Shown here: positions 7,405-13,919 of the stretch, piece after piece
How positions within the stretch are numbered: position 1 is the first letter of the stretch
Layout: each line of letters starts with the position of its first letter
DNA from: an uncultured Emergencia sp.
GTDB taxonomy: Bacteria > Bacillota > Clostridia > Peptostreptococcales > Anaerovoracaceae
Length of the DNA stretch: 13,919 bases
Assembly: GCA_902476665.1 (NCBI GenBank)
Contig: CABSEO010000016.1
Location: forward strand, 1-13,919
Direction: 5' to 3'
The notes under the pieces: model-generated
What the model saw: only the letters and a program-made list of their open reading frames with translations
What the model was told of the DNA's origin: nothing
Database searches by the model: none
Made by a program: the position numbers and the translations under genes

Positions 7405-8127
7405 ATGGGCAAAGCATTTTTAATAGCATCAGGAAAAGGCGGAACAGGAAAATCCATGTTTGCAGTCAATTTTGGAGCTACTTTAGCAAAGCGTGGTTCC
7501 AGAGTGGTCCTGCTGGATTTGGATTTGGGACTTCGTAATCTGGATCTGTATCTGGGGCTGGAAAACAATGTGGTTTATGATGTATACGATGTTTTGACCG
7601 GTGTATGCCGCATCAAACAGGCGCTGATTCGCGACAAGAGGTTTGATGAACTGTATCTGATGGCAGCTTCTCCTTCACGGGATGACGGAACACTGACACC
7701 TTTGCATCTGAAGGTTTTGTGCGAAAAACTGAAAAATACCTATGATTATGTGATTATTGATGCACCATCAGGAATTGACGATGGTCTGGTACTGTCTGCA
7801 GCAGGAGCTGATGCGGCTGTGATTGTAACCACGCCTGAGTATTCGGCTCTTCGTGATGCTGATACAGTAGACCGGCAGTTGCTTTCGCTGGGAATCAAAG
7901 ATCGGTATGTGGTTTTGAACAAGGTAGTGGCAGAATTGATGACTGCAGGCTACATGCCGCGCCTTCGGGAGATTACGTCTATGATACATCCTCCACTTGC
8001 CGGCGTGGTACAGGAGGATGAAAATATTCAGATCTCTATGAATCTGGGAGTGCCCATTGTGCTGAAAGAGGGCACGTATATCGAAAAGAATTTTGAGAAA
8101 ATTACAGAACGGATTATCGAAAACTGA
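7405..8127 (+). CDS. minD: MinD-family septum-site ATPase, lacking the usual C-terminal membrane helix
   Basis: A 240-residue deviant Walker-A ATPase of the MinD/ParA family. MinD binds the membrane as an ATP dimer and positions division inhibitors. Visible are GKGGTGKS (10-17, signature Lys11 and P-loop Lys16), the MinD-like switch segment LDLGLRNLDLYLGLE, and the Walker-B region VIIDAPSGID. VYDVYDVLTGVCRIKQALI and KRFDELYLMAASPSRD are typical of MinD rather than ParA or FlhG. TGGAGG lies seven bases before the ATG. Bacillus and E. coli MinD have about 268-270 residues ending in an amphipathic membrane-targeting helix. This protein ends at EKITERIIEN, before that segment, with no sign of a frameshifted remainder. 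minC usually lies just upstream and minE downstream, and both are missing here. The gene follows mrdA by 41 bases, probably in the same operon. Confidence 0.87.
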   Translation: MGKAFLIASGKGGTGKSMFAVNFGATLAKRGSRVVLLDLDLGLRNLDLYLGLENNVVYDVYDVLTGVCRIKQALIRDKRFDELYLMAASPSRDDGTLTPLHLKVLCEKLKNTYDYVIIDAPSGIDDGLVLSAAGADAAVIVTTPEYSALRDADTVDRQLLSLGIKDRYVVLNKVVAELMTAGYMPRLREITSMIHPPLAGVVQEDENIQISMNLGVPIVLKEGTYIEKNFEKITERIIEN

Positions 8128-8157
8128 CAATGTGACAAAAGTATTCTGTACAAAAAG

Positions 8158-8205
8158 AAAAGCGGATACATAGTTTCCCTGTGGAGACTGATGTATCCGC
8201 TTTTT
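8158..8205. terminator. Long bidirectional intrinsic terminator between minD and rodA
   Basis: A 14-base-pair outer stem pairs 8158-8171 (AAAAGCGGATACAT) with 8191-8204 (ATGTATCCGCTTTT). It continues into a second stem of seven pairs, AGTTTCC with GGAGACT, with a CTGT loop, one G-T wobble and one bulged G. Plus-strand transcripts end in TTTTT and minus-strand transcripts in TTTTC TTTTT. It therefore probably stops both the minD operon and the convergent rodA gene. Confidence 0.9.
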
Positions 8206-8264
8206 ACAATGCAAGGTGGATTTTTACCACGTTAATTATCAGCATCAGAATGAAGCTTTTATTA

Positions 8265-9368
8265 TTAGAAATTAATACTTTTACTTCTCATGCCTACATC
8301 CAGAACCAGTCCCAGCGCAATCATATTAGAAATGATGGATGAACCACCGGAACTGAGAAACGGCAGAGTGATTCCCGTAACAGGCATGAGTCCCATGGTC
8401 ATGGCGATGTTTTCAAAGATCTGGAAAGCGAACATTCCAATGACACCTGCCACTACTAAAGCACCGTAAAAATCAAGAGAATCACGAACAATACCAGCCA
8501 TTCTAACCAGCATGATGGTAAATAAACCGATAACTGCAAGACCACCGATGAGACCCAGCTCTTCTCCGATAACAGAAAAGATAAAATCTGAGGTCTGAAC
8601 CGGAATAAAATCCAGCTCTTTCTGAGTTCCGTTAAAAAGGCCTTTTCCGGTAATGCCGCCTGATCCAATTGCCACTTTAGACTGATAAACCTGATAGTTG
8701 CCTTCCAGGGCCAGATTATCGGGGTGAAGGAAGGCTTCGATACGCTCCTTCTGATAGTCTGCCATGAAAACATAGGCAACAGGAACTGCGGCAAGAACCA
8801 GTGCAAAAAATTTACCGAAAACTTTCAGATCAATCCCTGCAAAAAAGACCATAACAGCCCATGCGACGGAAAACACCAGAGCACTGCCTAGATCCTCCTT
8901 CAGTACGATAATAATAATAGGCGCTGCTACAATACCGGCTTTTATAAGTCCTTTGAAGTTATAAAGATCATCCTTATGCTCATCCAGATAGCCTGCCATA
9001 ATGAGAATAAACAGGATTTTGACAAACTCTGATGGCTGTACTGTGGTAACTTTCAGATCAATCCATGAACGAGCACCAAACTGTTCTATGCCGAGTCCGG
9101 GGATATAAACCAGAAACAGCAGAATCAAAGATAGAATATACAGGTACTTTTCCATCCCGGCAAACATATTGTAGTTGAAATTCAGGATCACGATAACGGC
9201 AATGAGACCGATACTGTAGGCGACGATCTGAACCACCACCTCCCGGCTGAAAAAGCCGTTTGAAATCTGCGTGCTTCCGATCATCAAAATACTGAGGGCA
9301 GCAAGCAGAATGACAACTGCAATAATTACTTTGTCAACGTTTTTAATCAGATTTGAAAAATAGTTCAT
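8265..9368 (-). CDS. rodA: SEDS glycosyltransferase RodA (elongasome)
   Basis: A 367-residue polytopic membrane protein of the SEDS family (RodA/FtsW/SpoVE), with about ten membrane helices. RodA polymerises lipid II into glycan strands and works with PBP2. Key segments are GARSW (W102), TVQPSEFVKI, KEDLGSALVF, GSGGITGKGLFNGTQ, and QTSDFIFSVIGEELGL. The aspartate of DFIF (D261) matches the position of the residue reported as essential in RodA proteins. The C-terminal LPFLSSGGSS is the family signature. GITGKGLFNGTQ and the position near mreBCD-mrdA favour RodA over FtsW or SpoVE. The start at 9368 has GAGGGG six bases upstream. An ATG at 9410 is in frame but lies inside the promoter -10 box. 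In many Firmicutes rodA follows the min genes on the same strand; here it is inverted with its own promoter. Confidence 0.93.
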   Translation of the reverse strand: MNYFSNLIKNVDKVIIAVVILLAALSILMIGSTQISNGFFSREVVVQIVAYSIGLIAVIVILNFNYNMFAGMEKYLYILSLILLFLVYIPGLGIEQFGARSWIDLKVTTVQPSEFVKILFILIMAGYLDEHKDDLYNFKGLIKAGIVAAPIIIIVLKEDLGSALVFSVAWAVMVFFAGIDLKVFGKFFALVLAAVPVAYVFMADYQKERIEAFLHPDNLALEGNYQVYQSKVAIGSGGITGKGLFNGTQKELDFIPVQTSDFIFSVIGEELGLIGGLAVIGLFTIMLVRMAGIVRDSLDFYGALVVAGVIGMFAFQIFENIAMTMGLMPVTGITLPFLSSGGSSIISNMIALGLVLDVGMRSKSINF

Positions 9369-9408
9369 AGTTTTCCCCTCTTGTTCTTGACATAATGTCG
9401 TCTCCAAC

Positions 9409-9438
9409 ATTATAATATATGTTGTGCGAATATAGCAA
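9409..9438 (-). promoter_or_regulatory. Sigma-A promoter of rodA
   Basis: On the minus strand TTGCTA (plus-strand 9433-9438) and a perfect TATAAT (9409-9414) are separated by 18 bases. Transcription would begin near 9402, about 34 bases before the rodA ATG at 9368. This excludes the upstream in-frame ATG at 9410 as the normal start. Confidence 0.75.
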
Positions 9439-9484
9439 GATTTAATTATGTAATGCGATTTTTTTATTCAGAAAACCTTGAAGA

Positions 9485-9490
9485 TATAAT
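9485..9490 (+). promoter_or_regulatory. Possible -10 box of the rny transcript
   Basis: A perfect TATAAT lies in the gap before rny, but the -35 region 16-18 bases upstream is only a T-rich run (around 9461-9468) with no good TTGACA match and no TG extension. If used, the transcript would start near 9497 and carry a leader of about 178 bases. It lies back-to-back with the rodA promoter. Confidence 0.45.
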
Positions 9491-9645
9491 AGAGACCGAA
9501 TCGTCTAGGTCTCTGTTTGATGTGGGCCATGCCCTGATTTTTCGGCATTTTGCCTGTGGGAGATTCCTGCTTTGCGGCTCTTGCACAGGGTGAAAATGCC
9601 CGTCGGTAACAATAACCGGCAGGCTGCTTTTTACAGGCAGCCGAT
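9491..9645 (+). promoter_or_regulatory. Structured untranslated leader or small RNA upstream of rny, class unknown
   Basis: This part of the 306-base gap between rodA and rny holds several inverted repeats. First, AGAGACC (9491-9497) pairs with GGTCTCT (9508-9514). Second, GGGC (9524-9527) pairs with GCCC (9531-9534). Third, a two-part stem joins GGCATTTT (9544-9551) to AAAATGCC (9593-9600) and CCTGTG (9553-9558) to CACAGG (9584-9589), enclosing a 25-base loop. Fourth, there is a terminator-like hairpin at 9598-9632. Fifth, GGCTGC (9622-9627) pairs with GCAGCC (9637-9642). Hairpins three and four share three bases (9598-9600), as do four and five (9622-9624), so they compete. That is the logic of an attenuator or riboswitch, but I do not recognise a known class. 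A free-standing small RNA (6S-like, for example) ending at 9632 is the alternative. The first repeat lies partly before the expected transcription start and may instead be an operator. Confidence 0.55.
9598..9632 (+). terminator. Terminator-like hairpin in the rny leader
   Basis: GCCCGTCGGT (9598-9607) pairs with ACCGGCAGGC (9615-9624): ten positions with one C-A mismatch and one wobble, and a seven-base loop. The sequence then reads TGCTTTTT (T-run 9628-9632). It would stop transcription 43 bases before the rny start codon unless an alternative fold prevents it. The T-run begins three bases after the stem, so strength is uncertain. Confidence 0.5.
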
Positions 9646-9674
9646 AAAACAACAACAGAAAAGGAGGTGCTTTA

Positions 9675-11216
9675 ATGTCTCCAATCATATGGATTATTAT
9701 CTGTGTAATAGTATTAGCATTAGGATTGCTCATCGGATATATTTTGAGAAAGAACATCGGAGAAAAGGCTATCGGCAGTGCCGAGCAAAAGGCCAGAAAT
9801 CTGATTCTTGATGCCCAGAACAAATCTGAAACTATTAAGAAAGAGATAACATTAGAAGCAAAAGAAGAAGCCCATCGCATGAGAACTGATGTGGAACGGG
9901 AGGTAAAAGAAAGACGAGCTGAGATTCAGCGCTCAGAAAGAAGGTTAATCCAGAAAGAAGAATCAGTAGATCGCAAACTGGAAAATATTGAAAAAAGAGA
10001 AGAGAGCATTACAAAACACGAACAGGAAATCTTAGAGAAGAAAAAAGAGCTGGAAGGGTTTTTAGAAAAGCAGGTGGCGGAACTGGAGAAGATTTCCGGT
10101 CTCACTGCAGAAGAAGCAAAGGCTCTGCTTTTGGACGAGATTGAAAAAGATGTCAGACATGACGCTGCGGTTATGATTAAGGATATTGAATCCAAGGCGA
10201 AAGAAGATGCGGACAAGAAAGCAAAAGAAATCATCACCGGTGCAATTCAGAGATGTGCGGCTGATCATGTAGCGGAAAGCACTGTCAGCGTTGTAGCACT
10301 TCCTAATGACGAGATGAAGGGAAGAATCATCGGACGTGAAGGTCGTAACATCAGGGCTATTGAAACGCTTACCGGTGTAGATCTGATCATTGATGATACG
10401 CCGGAGGCTGTGATTATTTCCGGATTTGATCCAGTCAGAAGAGAGATTGCCAGAATCGCACTGGAGAAATTGATTGTCGACGGCAGAATTCATCCTGCCA
10501 GAATCGAAGAGATGGTGGAGAAAGCTGAGAAAGAGGTTAATTCCATTATCAAGGAAGAGGGCGAACAGGCAACCTTTGAAGTGGGAATTCATAATCTGCA
10601 CCCTGAGCTTGTAAGACTTCTTGGCAGATTGAAATACAGAACCTCATATGGACAGAATGTATTGAAACATTCCATTGAGGTAGCCCATCTTGCCGGTTTG
10701 ATGGCCGGAGAACTGGGTATGGATGCAAAGCTGGCAAAACGTGCAGGTCTGCTGCATGATATTGGTAAAGCTTTGGATCACGAATATGAAGGAACCCATG
10801 TTGATATCGGTATTCAGATTCTGAAAAAATACAAGGAGTCTGAAGCTGTAATCAATGGTATGGCTGCTCATCATGGTGATTATGAGGCAAAGAGTCTGGA
10901 GGCGGTTCTGATTGCTGCAGCAGATGCTCTTTCCGCAGCAAGACCGGGAGCTAGAAGAGAAACTCTGGATGCTTATATCAAACGTCTTGAAAAGCTGGAA
11001 GAAATTGCAAATACTACACCGGGTGTAGAGAGATCTTTTGCAATCCAGGCAGGCAGAGAAATCCGGATCATAGCAAAACCGGAAGAAATGAACGATGATG
11101 ATATCGTACTGCTGGCAAGAGAGGTTTCAAAGAAGATTGAATCTGAACTGGAATATCCGGGTCAGATCAAGGTTAATGTAGTCAGAGAAACCAGAGCCAT
11201 TGATTATGCAAAATAG
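9675..11216 (+). CDS. rny: Ribonuclease Y
   Basis: A 513-residue membrane-anchored endoribonuclease that starts mRNA decay in many Firmicutes. It opens with one membrane helix (about 3-25). A long, strongly charged coiled coil follows (about 30-170), then a KH RNA-binding domain with [12 protein letters not shown] (216-227). The HD-type phosphohydrolase domain carries the catalytic HD pair at H361-D362 in [10 protein letters not shown], with further HD-domain histidines in [17 protein letters not shown] (9660-9668) precedes the ATG by six bases. Length and domain order are normal. The gene appears to have its own structured leader and is followed by a strong terminator, so it probably forms its own unit. 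Confidence 0.96.
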   Translation: MSPIIWIIICVIVLALGLLIGYILRKNIGEKAIGSAEQKARNLILDAQNKSETIKKEITLEAKEEAHRMRTDVEREVKERRAEIQRSERRLIQKEESVDRKLENIEKREESITKHEQEILEKKKELEGFLEKQVAELEKISGLTAEEAKALLLDEIEKDVRHDAAVMIKDIESKAKEDADKKAKEIITGAIQRCAADHVAESTVSVVALPNDEMKGRIIGREGRNIRAIETLTGVDLIIDDTPEAVIISGFDPVRREIARIALEKLIVDGRIHPARIEEMVEKAEKEVNSIIKEEGEQATFEVGIHNLHPELVRLLGRLKYRTSYGQNVLKHSIEVAHLAGLMAGELGMDAKLAKRAGLLHDIGKALDHEYEGTHVDIGIQILKKYKESEAVINGMAAHHGDYEAKSLEAVLIAAADALSAARPGARRETLDAYIKRLEKLEEIANTTPGVERSFAIQAGREIRIIAKPEEMNDDDIVLLAREVSKKIESELEYPGQIKVNVVRETRAIDYAK

Positions 11217-11224
11217 ATATTTCC

Positions 11225-11255
11225 AAACCTCCCCGGATGATTCTGGGGAGGTTTT
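11225..11255 (+). terminator. Intrinsic terminator of rny
   Basis: AAACCTCCCC (11225-11234) pairs perfectly with GGGGAGGTTT (11245-11254), giving ten pairs that may extend by three within the ten-base loop. A short T-run (TTTT, 11252-11255) follows. It lies nine bases after the rny stop and only 18 bases before the next start codon. Confidence 0.85.
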
Positions 11256-11272
11256 GTAACAGTGAGGCAACT

Positions 11273-12634
11273 ATGGAAAACGAAAATACCCTGCAGCCAC
11301 AGTCATCCTATTACAAAAGACTGATTCTGCTTGCACTTCCTATTGCAGTGCAGCATATTATTACTGTCAGCCTGAATCTGATCGATAATATTATGATTGG
11401 AAGGCTTGGTCCTCTGCCTCTTGCCGCTGTCGGATCTGCCAACCAGATTTACAGTATCTTTGAAATGATTCTTTTCGGACTGTTCAGCGGTGCTGCAGTA
11501 CCGCTGGCACAGTATTTCGGTGCGAAGGATTTCAGAAGTATTAAAAAGATCATAGGAATGGATATCTGTACCGGCTTGACACTGGGACTGTTTACCTTTA
11601 CCCTGGCACAGCTTTTTGCGCCAAAGCTGATAGGTCTGTTTGCCACAGATTCTGAGGTCATTCGGTTAGGTGTCCAATATATCAGAATTGCTTCTTTTAC
11701 TTACCTTACTGTTGCTGTCAGCTTTGTCATATCTTTTAATTCTCGGTCTGTGCAGGTGCTTAAGGTACCGACCCTGATCAACATCAGCTGTATTCTTGTT
11801 AATACTATTCTGAACTATGGGATGATCTATGGTAATCTTGGTATGCCGAAACTGGGAGTGCAAGGAGCTGCTGCAGCAACGCTGATCGCACGTATTTTGG
11901 AATTGACTGCCTTGGTTTCTTATGTGGCATTTTCTAAGAGTCATCCTTTTCACGGTAAGCTTGCAGAATTCAAAGGCTTTGATAAAACCTTGTTTAAACG
12001 TGTTATGAAGACTGCTATGCCTGTTGTTATCAGTGAAGGCGGATGGGCTCTGGGCGTCAGCCTGACTTTTGCAGCCTATGGAAAAATCAGTGCGGAGGCT
12101 TTGGCTGTAATGCAGGTGAGCAATGTGCTATGTTCCTTGTGCCAGTGTACTGCATTTGCTATTGGAAATGCTTCTGCTGCTCTAACAGGCCAGACTCTGG
12201 GACAAAAACAGACAGAAGCGGCATTTATAAATGGCAAGAAGTATATGAGGGTGCAGTGGACACTGAACGTGATGATGACTGTTATGATTCTACTGCTTCG
12301 AAAACCGATTGCTGCAATTTATAATTTCGATGAAGATACGACGCAGATGCTGATGCTGGCTTTAGGTGTATTTGCCTTTACCCTGATACCTAGAATGGTA
12401 GCCTATTCCGTCCAGTGTGGACTGCTTCGGGCGGGAGGAGATACTCTTTTTTGTATGGCAGTAGAGCTGTCCTGTAATTTGGGGATAGAGGTAATTCTGG
12501 CGTACATCAGTGTACTTGTCTTTCATCTGCCCCTGCATCTTTGCATTGCGGTAGCAGCCATGGGGAATGTGATAAAAGCGATTGTGGAATATCGCAGGTT
12601 TTATAGTAAAAAATGGATCAATGTTGTAATTTAA
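11273..12634 (+). CDS. MATE family efflux transporter
   Basis: A 453-residue polytopic membrane protein with about 12 helices in two related halves. MATE proteins export drugs or metabolites by Na+ or H+ antiport. The first half begins LALPIAVQHIITVSLNLIDNIMIGRLG, seen as a proline-containing first helix (about 17-38) followed by the family's DNIMIGRLG. The second half begins near M249 with AMPVVISEGGW. The substrate cannot be told from the sequence. The start at 11273 is chosen over the in-frame ATG at 11237, which lies inside the rny terminator and would add 12 atypical residues. The ribosome site GTGAGG is moderate. No clear promoter is seen between the terminator and the start, so expression may depend on read-through from rny or an unseen promoter. 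The gene appears intact. Confidence 0.9.
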   Translation: MENENTLQPQSSYYKRLILLALPIAVQHIITVSLNLIDNIMIGRLGPLPLAAVGSANQIYSIFEMILFGLFSGAAVPLAQYFGAKDFRSIKKIIGMDICTGLTLGLFTFTLAQLFAPKLIGLFATDSEVIRLGVQYIRIASFTYLTVAVSFVISFNSRSVQVLKVPTLINISCILVNTILNYGMIYGNLGMPKLGVQGAAAATLIARILELTALVSYVAFSKSHPFHGKLAEFKGFDKTLFKRVMKTAMPVVISEGGWALGVSLTFAAYGKISAEALAVMQVSNVLCSLCQCTAFAIGNASAALTGQTLGQKQTEAAFINGKKYMRVQWTLNVMMTVMILLLRKPIAAIYNFDEDTTQMLMLALGVFAFTLIPRMVAYSVQCGLLRAGGDTLFCMAVELSCNLGIEVILAYISVLVFHLPLHLCIAVAAMGNVIKAIVEYRRFYSKKWINVVI

Positions 12635-12658
12635 ATCTGGAACTTTGAGTTCAGATTT
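12633..12658 (+). repeat. Hairpin directly after the MATE stop codon
   Basis: AAATCTG-G-AACT (12633-12644) pairs with AGTTCAGATTT (12648-12658): eleven pairs, one bulged G and a TTG loop. It overlaps the MATE stop codon and is not followed by a T-run, so it is more likely a 3'-end stabilising structure or part of a double terminator than a terminator alone. Confidence 0.6.
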
Positions 12659-12686
12659 GATAAAATGAATTAAAATAAGTGAGTTG

Positions 12687-12722
12687 CCGACCAGGCGTAA
12701 GTCCAGCTTGGTCGGTTTTTTT
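12687..12722 (+). terminator. Intrinsic terminator after the MATE gene
   Basis: CCGACCA (12687-12693) pairs with TGGTCGG (12709-12715), with two further inner G-C pairs after a G/T mismatch. A run of seven T (12716-12722) follows. It ends the MATE transcript 21 bases before the next start. Position as a leader attenuator for the next gene is also possible but not supported by an alternative fold. Confidence 0.85.
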
Positions 12723-12742
12723 ATGTGAAAAGGAGAATTCAA

Positions 12743-13270
12743 ATGACAGAAGAGAGAAAAGCAGGGATTTTTATGAACTTTTTAATGAGCGCCACGATGA
12801 TTCTGTTTATGTGCAGCGTAAATAAGTTTCAGATCAACGGTTTTAACATAGAGTCTGCAGTTCAGATTCTGATTCATTATCCACTGGAAATTGCAGGTGT
12901 TATGGTGGTCAGTGAGTTTGCGGCAAAGCCTGTTGTAAGTAGACTGTTAAAGAAATTTTGCAGTAAAGAAGAAACAAAAAACGCGGGCATTTTGTTTCAG
13001 GCATTGTTTTTAACCACCATTATGAGTATGATCATGACTGTCTGCGGACCGCTGATAGGGAGAATCGGTGACGATTTTGTCAGCTCGTTTGGTGGATATG
13101 ATAATTTCGGAATATGGTGTTTTGCTACATGGTTTGACAGGTGGAGAGTGAATTTTACTATGGCTCTTTTTTGGAATCTGCTTTGTGCCGGCCCATTCTC
13201 CAGGTGGATGATGCATCAATACAAAAATAGAAAAAAACATAGTCAAACAGATTGCAATATGATAAAATAG
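12743..13270 (+). CDS. Uncharacterised four-helix membrane protein (DUF2798-like, tentative)
   Basis: A 175-residue hydrophobic protein that I do not recognise with certainty. Four membrane helices are likely at about 9-27, 38-58, 83-105 and 134-152, with a lysine-rich cytoplasmic loop (about 66-80: RLLKKFCSKEETKN) and a basic C-terminal tail (KNRKKH). The overall form, with a proline after the second helix (AAKPVVSRLL) and a conserved-looking end (WRVNFTMALFWNLLCAGPF), resembles DUF2798-type small membrane proteins; this is an impression only. There is no signal peptide or enzyme motif. The start at 12743 has AAAAGGAG seven bases upstream. A GTG at 12725 is in frame but lies at the terminator and has no site. 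It stands between a terminator and the cysteine desulfurase gene, and a role cannot be deduced. Confidence 0.8.
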   Translation: MTEERKAGIFMNFLMSATMILFMCSVNKFQINGFNIESAVQILIHYPLEIAGVMVVSEFAAKPVVSRLLKKFCSKEETKNAGILFQALFLTTIMSMIMTVCGPLIGRIGDDFVSSFGGYDNFGIWCFATWFDRWRVNFTMALFWNLLCAGPFSRWMMHQYKNRKKHSQTDCNMIK

Positions 13271-13280
13271 GAATGTTACA

Positions 13281-13316
13281 GAGACGGCTGACGAGAAAGT
13301 AAGGAGCAGCTGTCTT
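13281..13316 (+). repeat. Hairpin before the cysteine desulfurase gene
   Basis: AGACGGCTG (13282-13290) pairs with CAGCTGTCT (13307-13315), nine pairs with one wobble and one possible closing G-T, around a 16-base loop rich in A and G. No T-run follows, so it is a poor terminator. It sits 34 bases before the next start codon and could be a leader structure. No known element was recognised. Confidence 0.4.
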
Positions 13317-13349
13317 AACGATATTATAAATGTGATACAGGTGAACAGA

Positions 13350-13919
13350 ATGCTAATATATTTAGATAACAGTGCCACTACCAGACAATATGATGAAGTG
13401 ACTCAGATGATGAAGAACGTTATGGAGGAAAGTTTTGGAAATCCTTCTTCTCTTCATTCTCTTGGACTCAAATCTGAAAAGCTGGTGCGGGAAAGCCGCA
13501 GAACGATTGCAAAGACATTGGGTGCAGGGGAGGATGAGGTAATATTTACATCAGGGGGTACCGAAAGTGACAACACTACTCTTTATGGTATCGCCCATGC
13601 CAGACGAAGGGAAGGAAAGAAAATCATCACATCCACAGTGGAGCATCCGGCAGTGCTTGAGGCCTGTAAAGTGCTGGAACAAGAAGGCTTTACGGTAGAA
13701 TATATCGGGGTGGATGAAAAATGTCATCTGAATATGGAGCAGCTTGCAGATGCCATTGATGAAGATACAACGCTGATTTCTGTTATGGCCGTAAATAATG
13801 AGACGGGAACCGTAATGCCCATAAAAAAGATTGCAGCCATGAAAGGCCGGGCGGTTTTTCATACTGATGCGGTGCAGGGATATGGAAAAATTGACCTGGA
13901 GAATACCGGAGCAGATCTG
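13350..13919 (+). CDS. Cysteine desulfurase, NifS/IscS family (3' end outside window)
   Basis: The first 190 residues of a PLP-dependent cysteine desulfurase, which takes sulfur from cysteine for Fe-S clusters or tRNA thiolation. It opens with the family start YLDNSATT, then GNPSSLHSLG, the PLP phosphate-binding TSGGTESDN, VEHPAV with H99, the PLP-ring histidine, then VNNETGT and the PLP-binding HTDAVQGYGKI. The lysine that binds PLP and the active-site cysteine loop lie beyond the window. AGGTGA, five bases before the ATG at 13350, sets the start; an in-frame GTG at 13341 is part of that site. In related Firmicutes such a gene is often followed by thiI for tRNA 4-thiouridine, but the partner is not visible here. 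The reading frame is open to the last base. Confidence 0.93.
   Translation, partial: MLIYLDNSATTRQYDEVTQMMKNVMEESFGNPSSLHSLGLKSEKLVRESRRTIAKTLGAGEDEVIFTSGGTESDNTTLYGIAHARRREGKKIITSTVEHPAVLEACKVLEQEGFTVEYIGVDEKCHLNMEQLADAIDEDTTLISVMAVNNETGTVMPIKKIAAMKGRAVFHTDAVQGYGKIDLENTGADL

Noticed and set aside
9369..9410. Longer rodA start at the ATG at 9410 adding 14 residues
   Set aside because: That ATG overlaps the TATAAT of the rodA promoter, and the added residues are unlike the family; the ATG at 9368 has a good ribosome site.
9491..9674. T-box, c-di-GMP or 6S RNA identity for the rny leader
   Set aside because: There is no T-box antiterminator sequence or c-di-GMP-I core motif, and no long closing stem as expected for 6S RNA; left as class unknown.
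9572..9811. Plus-strand reading frame of 79 codons before and into rny
   Set aside because: It runs through the inverted repeats and overlaps the start of rny in another frame; composition and product look non-coding.
11237..11272. MATE start at the ATG at 11237
   Set aside because: It lies within the loop and stem of the rny terminator and has no ribosome binding site.

Overview
The window looks like ordinary chromosome from a spore-forming, low-to-mid GC Gram-positive anaerobe, most likely a member of the Clostridia. The evidence is a sporulation sigma factor K gene, a DUF1540 small cysteine-rich protein, RNase Y, a radC-mreB-mreC-mreD-mrdA-minD cluster and strong AGGAGG-type ribosome binding sites. 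SigK lacks the N-terminal pro-sequence known from Bacillus, as in Clostridioides difficile, which also points to Clostridia. The genus cannot be fixed from the sequence alone. I see no rRNA, tRNA, CRISPR array, insertion sequence or phage gene.

Layout. (1) Positions 1-1328: the 3' end of a class B penicillin-binding protein gene (+) runs tail-to-tail into sigK (-), with a 6-base gap. Upstream of sigK on the same strand is a 54-residue DUF1540 protein. (2) Positions 1408-8127: a cell-shape operon (+) behind a good vegetative promoter: radC, mreB, mreC, mreD, a large PBP2 (mrdA) and minD. mreC/mreD and mreD/mrdA overlap by ATGA. A long hairpin at 8158-8205 ends it, and ends the convergent rodA as well. 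(3) Positions 8265-9438: rodA (-) with its own promoter. (4) Positions 9439-9674: a non-coding stretch with several inverted repeats, including a terminator-like hairpin and an overlapping competing hairpin, placed as a leader before rny. (5) Positions 9675-12634: rny (RNase Y), a clear terminator, then a MATE-family transporter. (6) Positions 12633-13919: hairpins and a terminator, an unrecognised four-helix membrane protein, and the 5' part of a NifS/IscS-type cysteine desulfurase running off the window.

How the genes fit together. MreB, MreC, MreD, PBP2 and RodA are the core of the elongasome: the MreB scaffold, the MreC/MreD regulators, the PBP2 transpeptidase and the RodA glycosyltransferase. 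MinD is a division-site ATPase commonly encoded beside them, but here minC and minE are absent next to it and the protein stops before the usual membrane-targeting helix. SigK and DUF1540 form a separate module that is probably sporulation-related. Nothing seen amounts to a wholly new system. The points most worth following are the structured rny leader, the shortened MinD, the enlarged PBP2 with an internal repeat and inserts, and the pro-less SigK.
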